From: Clostridiaceae bacterium
GTDB lineage: Bacteria; Bacillota; Clostridia; Lachnospirales; Lachnospiraceae
Reading direction: 5' to 3'
Assembly (NCBI GenBank): GCA_910575795.1
Contig: CAJTGE010000029.1
Span: 1 to 64,000 of the forward strand
Length of the DNA stretch: 64,000 nucleotides
Under the pieces are notes generated by a model. That model had not been told where the DNA came from. It searched no databases and saw nothing but the letters and a program-made list of their open reading frames with translations. This document shows, piece by piece, positions 58,376 through 64,000 of the stretch (position 1 is the stretch's first letter; the number at the start of each line of letters is the position of its first letter). Both the position numbers and the translations under genes were made by a program.

Positions 58376-59413
58376 CTATCTGCTTGCGTCCCCGATATAA
58401 ATCGCAGCCTCCGTGCCCGCCGTCATGCCGTACACGGCCATGGAAACCATCTCATTTCCCTCAAGCGCGCCTGCGCCATGCGCGGCGGCCTCGATGATCC
58501 GCCCGGCGGCATAGAGCCCGGGAACCGCTTTCTCCTCCTCCTCGCTGCCCGGCATGATCGCTTCCGCGCAGGATGTCACAACAACGCCCGCCGCGTTTCC
58601 GTCCGCGCCGTTCACGGTCTTTAACTCCTCAAACAGGGGCAAAAGCTCCGGATCCGTCGCCACCACGGCCAGGCAGTCAATGGTTTCCTCTTTCCCGTCC
58701 GCGCTGAGGACAATGCCGGATACAGCCCCGTCATCGCCGTACAGAAGTTTAACAACGGATGTATTATAACGAACCGGAATCTTAAGCTCCTCTGCCCTGG
58801 CCTTAAGCGCCTTTTCCACCTGGACGCCCAGCTCTTCACCCGCCCCGGGCAGGCTTCTCGCGGCAGATGAGCCCTCTCTTTGCTCCGGCGCGCCAAACTT
58901 CACGCCCAGGCCCTCCAGCCACACTCTGGCCTCAGACGCGCTTTCCACCAGGAACTCCGCCATAGCCGTATCATTTTCATCGCCTCCGGCCTTGCGCGTA
59001 TCGGCCAGGAAGCTGTCGTAACTGTCCTCTATCCCGGCCTCGAACTGCTGATCCGAATCGGACTCATTAAAAAAGCTTCCCTTTCCCGCCGCATCCGCAG
59101 CCAGCTCATCTCCTGACTCCACGATCAGGATCGCAGACGGATCCATGCCCTCGGAGACAGCCTGGATCGCGGCCGCGACACCCGCCGCGTCCCCTCCGGC
59201 GATCACCAGCTCCGTCTTTTCCTCTCCCGGCTTTTCCACTTCTTCTTCGCCGGCCGTCCCGTCTGTGGACTCCATGGCCGGGTCTGCCGCGCCGGCCGTC
59301 TCCTCTGCCTCTGATGAAGCGCCGGACGCCTCTTCCGCATTGTTATTGCCACATCCCGCAAGTGATGCCAGGACCATGGCGGATGCGAGTAAAACCATTA
59401 ATTTTTTCTTCAT
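58376..59413 (-). CDS. Lipoprotein with fumarate-reductase-like FAD-binding fold
   Basis: A 345-residue lipoprotein: lipobox SLAGC (near residue 19), an acidic linker to about 65, then a flavoprotein-like fold (ELVIAGGDAAGVAAAIQAVSEGMD; later GLYAAGRIIEAAAHGAGALEGNEMVSMAVYGMTAGTEAA). The nucleotide loop is AGGDAAG where GxGxxG is usual, and the middle is shorter than in fumarate-reductase flavoproteins, with no visible active-site Arg/His set. A surface electron carrier is possible, but a degenerate fold without FAD is too. ATG 59413. Confidence 0.7.
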   Translation of the reverse strand: MKKKLMVLLASAMVLASLAGCGNNNAEEASGASSEAEETAGAADPAMESTDGTAGEEEVEKPGEEKTELVIAGGDAAGVAAAIQAVSEGMDPSAILIVESGDELAADAAGKGSFFNESDSDQQFEAGIEDSYDSFLADTRKAGGDENDTAMAEFLVESASEARVWLEGLGVKFGAPEQREGSSAARSLPGAGEELGVQVEKALKARAEELKIPVRYNTSVVKLLYGDDGAVSGIVLSADGKEETIDCLAVVATDPELLPLFEELKTVNGADGNAAGVVVTSCAEAIMPGSEEEEKAVPGLYAAGRIIEAAAHGAGALEGNEMVSMAVYGMTAGTEAAIYIGDASR

Positions 59414-59599
59414 AAACCAATCGCTCCTTTGACCTGCCGCTCCCGCGCGCCCTGCGCGGGACATCGATAAGCAATATTCAGACACGCTCAAAGTCTAGCA
59501 CAGAATCCCCGGCAAATCAATGGAACTTTCTTTAATAATCGAATGAAATACAAAAAATTTTCTGAAATTTTTGTTAAGTCTAGGACAGACAGCCGCTGC

Positions 59600-61021
59600 C
59601 TATTTACACAGATCCACAATCACCTGCGCAAAAATCTTCGCGCTTGTCAGCAAATCCTCCACCACGGCAAACTCATCCGCCCCGTGCATCCGGTTATCTG
59701 TTCCCGGCATGGCGGCTCCGAATGCAACGCCGTTTTTCAGGTTGTGGACATACGTTCCCCCGCCCATATATCCGCAGCTCCCCTTCCTTCCCGTATACCG
59801 CTCATATGCCTTTAACAGCGTCTTCACAAAATGCGATTCCCCATCCACATGATGCGGCGGCTCCATGGCCGGGGTGACGAGCGTAAAGCCATGTGCGCTA
59901 AGACGCTCCCACACCGGCTTTAATACATTCTCCTCATTGGCGCAGACCGGGCAGCGGCTGTCAAAGTTCGCATCCAGGCTGTCCCCTGTGATCTCCAGCA
60001 TGGAAAAGGCCAGCGTCAGGGTTCCGGATATCTCATCCTCCATCGCAATGCCCAGGGCCCTGCCCGCTGTGTCATCATACGGGAACAGCTCTGTCAGGCT
60101 GCGGATCGCGCGGATCTGGCCGCAATCCGCAAACGGAAGGCGTGTCAGAAGCAAAAGCAGAGCCGTGACAGCGTTTTTGCCCTCCTGAGGCTCGCACGCA
60201 TGGGATCCGGCCCCCTCGGCCGTGATCTCCAGCGTCTCATTCATCCCTTTGATCGCAAAGGAAACGCCGGTCTCACTCTCTACCTTTTTCCCCTCTCCGC
60301 GCACGAGATCATCATCCAGTCCCTCAATCACAGCCATCGCCTTTCCGGGAACCACATTGATCTTTGTCCCTCCCTTTACGGAGCAGACTCTGGGAAGCGC
60401 TTCCGACGCCTCGAATTCGGCGGTAAAATGGCCCTGCAGCCTTCCCTTTTCTACATTCACCACCGGAAATTCGGCGTCCGGTGAAAATGACATCGGCGCT
60501 TCCTCCTCCACTTTATAGTAATGGCGCAGATCCGAGCTTCCGCACTCCTCATCCGTCCCCAGCACGAGGCGCGCGTTTTTACTCACCGGAAGCCCCAGCT
60601 CCTTCACGGCGCGCATGGCGTAAAGAGCCGCAACCGCCGGTCCCTTGTCGTCAGCCGTCCCCCGGCCGTAGATCTTCCCGTCCTTTTCCAGGGGCTCAAA
60701 CGGCCCTGTCACACTCCATCCGTCCCCGGCCGGAACCACGTCCAGATGGGCCAGGATATCGAGCTGCTTCTCCTTATCGTTCAAGTCCGCGGTTCCCACA
60801 TAATTATCATAATTGTGGATCGCAAACCCATACCGCTCCGCCAGGCCCAGCGCCTCGGACAGGGCCATGCTGGCCCCCTTTCCGTACGGCATGCCCTCCT
60901 GATAACCGGACCGCTCGCTGTTTATACGGCACAGCCGGCAGATATCATCCACCATCTCCTGGCGGTGCGCGTCAATAAACTCCTCAATTTTCTTCTGGTA
61001 CATATCGTTTTCCGCCGCCAT
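59600..61021 (-). CDS. M20-family dipeptidase (PepV/Sapep-like)
   Basis: A 473-residue metallopeptidase. Metal ligands in DILAHLDVVPAG, RGTADDKGPAVAAL, GTDEECGSSDLRHYY, and near the C-terminus GGTYVHNLKNGVAFG. The inserted lid domain (about 190-360) is typical of PepV. It cleaves dipeptides in the cytoplasm. I start at ATG 61021 (MAAENDMYQKK); the GTG 61036 is also possible. Confidence 0.9.
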   Translation of the reverse strand: MAAENDMYQKKIEEFIDAHRQEMVDDICRLCRINSERSGYQEGMPYGKGASMALSEALGLAERYGFAIHNYDNYVGTADLNDKEKQLDILAHLDVVPAGDGWSVTGPFEPLEKDGKIYGRGTADDKGPAVAALYAMRAVKELGLPVSKNARLVLGTDEECGSSDLRHYYKVEEEAPMSFSPDAEFPVVNVEKGRLQGHFTAEFEASEALPRVCSVKGGTKINVVPGKAMAVIEGLDDDLVRGEGKKVESETGVSFAIKGMNETLEITAEGAGSHACEPQEGKNAVTALLLLLTRLPFADCGQIRAIRSLTELFPYDDTAGRALGIAMEDEISGTLTLAFSMLEITGDSLDANFDSRCPVCANEENVLKPVWERLSAHGFTLVTPAMEPPHHVDGESHFVKTLLKAYERYTGRKGSCGYMGGGTYVHNLKNGVAFGAAMPGTDNRMHGADEFAVVEDLLTSAKIFAQVIVDLCK

Positions 61022-61123
61022 GGCGCCTGCTCCCACACACAGCAGCGCGCAGGCGGCGTTCCTCCTTTCCTCAATTCAATCTCATACAGCGCGGGCTCCG
61101 CACGATCCCCCCGCGCAGCCGCG

Positions 61124-62731
61124 TTAATTCCGTCCGAACTCGCTCAGCTTAAGCCCCGGGTTTCGCTCCAGGACCATCCCCACGCTCCAGCTATTGACAA
61201 ACAAAAGGAGCGGATTGCCCTTCAGATCCCGGATACGCTTCATATCCGACGTGCCCTGGATCGCCGCGGGATCCGTCTCATCCTTGTTTTCAATCCAGCG
61301 GATATACTCGTAGGGCAGCTTATCGAGCTTCACCTCCACATTATACTCGCTCTGGAGGCGGTAGGTCAGGACCTCGAACTGAAGCTCCCCCACCACGCCC
61401 ACAATGATCTCCTCCATTCCTGTGTTAAACTCCTGGAAGATCTGGATCGCGCCCTCCTGGGCAATCTGGGAAATCCCCTTGATAAACTGCTTGCGCTTCA
61501 TGGTATCGATCTGGCGCACCCTGGCAAAATGTTCCGGCGCAAAGGTCGGGATCCCCTCAAATTCAATCTTATCCCCGGATCCGCACAGCGTATCTCCAAT
61601 CGAAAAAATACCGGGATCGAACACGCCGATGATATCGCCCGCATACGCCTCCTCCACGATCTTCCGATCCTGGGCCATCATCTGCTGCGGCTGGGAAAGC
61701 CGGAGCCGCCTGCCCCCCTGTACATGGGAAACCTCCATACCCGCCTCAAATTTCCCGGAGCAGATGCGCATAAAAGCAATGCGGTCCCGGTGCGCCCGGT
61801 TCATATTAGCCTGGATCTTAAAGACAAAGGCGCTGAAATTCGCATCAAACGGATCCACGATCCCGGTCGTCGTCTTCCTTGGAAGCGGCGGGGTCGTCAT
61901 GGTCAGGAAATGCTCCAGGAATGTTTCCACCCCAAAATTCGTAAGCGCTGAGCCAAAGAAAACCGGGGACAGCTTTCCCTGGCTGACGCGCTCCATGTCA
62001 AATTCATTGCTCGCGCCGTCCAAAAGCTCAATATCCTCCAAAAGCTGCTGATGGTAGTCTGCGCCGATCACCGCCTCCACATCCGTCCCCTCCAGGGAAA
62101 ACTCCTGCGAGGCCACAGCCTTTTGCCCGCCCATGGCCGCTGTAAAAGTCGTGATCTTCTTTGTATTGCGGTCATAGACCCCCTTAAAGCCCTTGCCGCA
62201 GCCGATCGGCCAGTTGACCGGGCACGTCTGGATCCCCAGCACGCTCTCAATCTCATCCATCAGCTCAAACGGATCCCTCGCCTCCCGGTCCATCTTATTG
62301 ATAAATGTAAAAATCGGGATATTGCGGAGCAGGCAGACCTTAAAAAGCTTGATCGTCTGCGCCTCCACGCCCTTTGACGCATCAATCACCATCACCGCCG
62401 AATCGGCCGCCATCAGCGTCCGGTACGTATCCTCCGAGAAATCCTGATGCCCCGGGGTGTCCAAAATATTAATGCAGCAGCCATCGTACTGAAACTGAAG
62501 CACGGATGAGGTAACCGAAATTCCCCTCTCCTTTTCAATCTCCATCCAGTCCGACACCGCATGCTTCGCCGCTTTGCGCCCCTTTACGGTACCCGCCAGG
62601 TTAATCGCCCCTCCGTACAGCAGGAACTTCTCCGTCAGAGTCGTCTTTCCCGCGTCGGGGTGCGAGATAATGGCAAAGGTGCGCCGCCGCTTTATCTGTT
62701 CTGCTATATTCTCCAAAGGTTTCTCCTCCAC
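61124..62731 (-). CDS. prfC: Peptide chain release factor 3
   Basis: A 535-residue translational GTPase that removes RF1/RF2 from the ribosome. G motifs: SHPDAGKTTLTEKFL (G1, near 21), DTPGHQDFSEDTYR (G3), NKMDREARDP (G4). The C-terminal RF3 domain is complete (ALTNFGVETFLEHFLTM, VVGELQFEVLTYRLQSEY). Monocistronic by appearance. Confidence 0.95.
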   Translation of the reverse strand: MEEKPLENIAEQIKRRRTFAIISHPDAGKTTLTEKFLLYGGAINLAGTVKGRKAAKHAVSDWMEIEKERGISVTSSVLQFQYDGCCINILDTPGHQDFSEDTYRTLMAADSAVMVIDASKGVEAQTIKLFKVCLLRNIPIFTFINKMDREARDPFELMDEIESVLGIQTCPVNWPIGCGKGFKGVYDRNTKKITTFTAAMGGQKAVASQEFSLEGTDVEAVIGADYHQQLLEDIELLDGASNEFDMERVSQGKLSPVFFGSALTNFGVETFLEHFLTMTTPPLPRKTTTGIVDPFDANFSAFVFKIQANMNRAHRDRIAFMRICSGKFEAGMEVSHVQGGRRLRLSQPQQMMAQDRKIVEEAYAGDIIGVFDPGIFSIGDTLCGSGDKIEFEGIPTFAPEHFARVRQIDTMKRKQFIKGISQIAQEGAIQIFQEFNTGMEEIIVGVVGELQFEVLTYRLQSEYNVEVKLDKLPYEYIRWIENKDETDPAAIQGTSDMKRIRDLKGNPLLLFVNSWSVGMVLERNPGLKLSEFGRN

Positions 62732-62969
62732 ACTCGATATTTACCCGCCGCATCGCACGGCAGCCGTCCGGGCGCCCGCAGGACGCCTTTTCAGTATCCC
62801 CATTCTAGTATGAATTAAATGGAAAGTCAATATTTCCGTGAAAATGTGCAAACCAACGTTTTCTTTTCGCAAGATGAGCCGATATAGATTATATACGCAG
62901 TTTGCAGCGGTTCCGGAAATACGTTCGTTTTCCGGATATCCGTTATTATATCACCAGGGAGGTGTATAT

Positions 62970-63824
62970 ATGAATGTAACGCTTAGAAACTGGCAGACGG
63001 ATGCAGCCGGCTCTTATTCGTCCCTTTACAAAAACCAGGAAACCGCAGCGCCCGGACCGACGGCGGCTGATAAGATTTCCGAAACAGTTCAGGAAGCCGT
63101 CCCGGTATCCCCGGCTCCCGAGGAGCCCAAAGCCGGATCCGCATCCCCGGCCGATAAAAACAAAGACCGCGGCGAAAAGGATAAGGAGATGGATCTCCTC
63201 CTGTCGTCCATAAAAAAGATGGCGGAACAGGCGTCCGCCTCCAAAGCCTCTGGTTCCAATAATAAAAATGGCAAAATGAAAAGCTCCATGCCCGAGGATT
63301 CCGTGGGCCAGCTCGCGTCCCTGCTCGCCAAGGCGGAGACAAAGGCGGACGTCCTCCAGGTTTCCTCCAAGGCCACGCGCGCCCTGTCCAACTTAAAAAT
63401 AGCGGCCGCATTTTCCGACGGAAAAGACAAACAGAAGATCCAGCAGATGATCCGCCGTATGGAAAAGCTTGTCAAACGCATCAACAAAAAACTGCGCTGC
63501 TTAAATCAGGAAGAGCAGATGGAGATGCGAAAAAAAGCCGCGGAACACAAGATGGACATGGATGAGGCCAAAGAGATCGGTGAAGAGCTGCGCCGCAAAC
63601 GGACAAAGCGCCGCAGAGAGGAACAAAAGTACGCCAAAGAAGAGTTAAATGAGGATCAAAAGATCGCCATGGAGGAGATGTTCGAGAGCATGGCCGGCAT
63701 GGCCTCCTCGCCCGTCCCGCAGGGCGGAACCGACGCAGGGGGCGGCGTGGACGCGGCGGCGGAAGCCGTATCCGCCGCCATGGATTTCTCCATGCCCGAG
63801 GTTTCCCTTGACATATCTGTATAG
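62970..63824 (+). CDS. Coiled-coil protein of unknown function
   Basis: A 284-residue protein: a Pro/Ala/Ser-rich first third, then SVGQLASLLAKAETKADVLQVSSKATRALSNLKIA, a strongly basic coiled coil (KIQQMIRRMEKLVKRINKKLRCL ... EELRRKRTKRRREEQKYAKEEL) and an acidic, Gly/Ala-rich tail. ATG 62970 has GGGAGGTG before it. No signal peptide and no domain I recognise. Divergent from prfC. Confidence 0.7.
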   Translation: MNVTLRNWQTDAAGSYSSLYKNQETAAPGPTAADKISETVQEAVPVSPAPEEPKAGSASPADKNKDRGEKDKEMDLLLSSIKKMAEQASASKASGSNNKNGKMKSSMPEDSVGQLASLLAKAETKADVLQVSSKATRALSNLKIAAAFSDGKDKQKIQQMIRRMEKLVKRINKKLRCLNQEEQMEMRKKAAEHKMDMDEAKEIGEELRRKRTKRRREEQKYAKEELNEDQKIAMEEMFESMAGMASSPVPQGGTDAGGGVDAAAEAVSAAMDFSMPEVSLDISV

Positions 63825-64000
63825 AATGGTGATGAATCTTCCAAAAATGTCCTGTGCATAGGCGGCAGACGCAAAGGGGCCGCCGGAAGCGGACGGTATA
63901 TCCGGCGAAACTGCGCTCTCGCTCAGAGAAAAGCGCAGCGGACGCCTGTACCGCCCGTTTCCGGCTACTTTACTGCTAGAGCGTGTTTGAAAATTCATTC
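63825..64000. other. Right edge of the window
   Basis: An imperfect GC-rich inverted repeat (GGGGCCGCCGGAAGCGGACGG ... read with CGGACGCCTGTACCGCCCG) and GAGCGTGTTTGAAAATTC, which recalls GCGTTTTAAACACGCTC at about 40120. No gene is visible. Confidence 0.4.

Noticed and set aside
1..64000. CRISPR arrays, tRNA and rRNA genes
   Set aside because: No regular repeat-spacer pattern and no tRNA or rRNA sequence was recognised by eye on either strand.

Overview
The window looks like the chromosome of an anaerobic, spore-forming, low-oxygen gut Firmicute of the Lachnospiraceae type (Enterocloster, Hungatella or Lachnoclostridium-like; genus not resolved), carrying a large conjugative island. Pointers to the host are the order ftsE-ftsX-M23 peptidase-S41 peptidase, a YlmC/YmxH sporulation protein, a flavodiiron protein operon, CdaR and Rrf2 regulators and a GltS symporter. 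Pointers to the island are a Tn1549/CTn-type set of Firmicutes type IV secretion genes (PcfB, VirD4, Maff2, TrbL-like, PrgI, VirB4, an NlpC/P60 protein, DUF4315, DUF4366, MobC and a relaxase).

About 1-31.66 kb is nested mobile DNA. Backbone A (1-11,791 and 22,954-28,416, all minus strand) runs parB, DUF4406, ardA, pcfB, virD4, maff2, trbL-like, a SpoVG-like gene, two DNA methyltransferases, prgI, virB4, nlpC/P60, DUF4315, DUF4366, small Cys-rich genes, mobC, relaxase and a hairpin-rich oriT candidate at the left edge. Element B (11,792-22,953) is an 11.16-kb mobilizable transposon sitting exactly inside maff2. It carries a large serine recombinase, TnpW, a DnaC-like ATPase, a replisome organizer, its own mobC and relaxase, a sigma factor with two small regulators, an IS200 copy, and an AT-rich cargo pair (divergent TetR regulator and CDF-like transporter). 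A third mobC-relaxase module (C) with its own oriT-like site lies at 28.7-30.4 kb on the plus strand, followed by an AT-rich membrane-protein gene with a frameshift. No integrase for backbone A is in the window, so that element continues to the left.

The most unusual feature is a quasi-palindrome with core GGGACAAAATGTCCC (arms usually extended by TTTG/CAAA-like bases). I find 11 copies, all in backbone A, at gene boundaries or inside terminal coding extensions, and none by eye in element B, module C or the chromosome. Backbone A also encodes a ParB/KorB-family protein, so a dispersed-operator or parS-like regulon is a reasonable hypothesis. Three mobC-relaxase modules each lie near a similar oriT-like hairpin (CTTGTTGGG...CCCAA.CCC). 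Element B also has a branched hairpin whose arms each contain a consensus DnaA box.

From 31.7 kb onward the genes are chromosomal: an MBL-fold hydrolase, two lipoproteins, an AAA-ATPase/PD-(D/E)XK protein, the FtsEX/peptidase division cluster, a CdaR regulator, a polysaccharide deacetylase, a GNAT-like toxin/antitoxin-like pair, an oxygen-detoxification operon (acyl-CoA dehydrogenase-EtfA-rubredoxin fusion plus flavodiiron protein), an Rrf2 regulator, an MsmX/UgpC-type ATPase, RidA, a CvfB-like S1 protein, an acyl-ACP thioesterase, an IclR regulator facing a ureohydrolase-GltS-HutD operon, YlmC, a flavoprotein-like lipoprotein, an M20 dipeptidase, release factor 3 and a coiled-coil protein of unknown function. 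Several intergenic spaces hold a dispersed repeat family built on GTAACAGTTCAGACAG.
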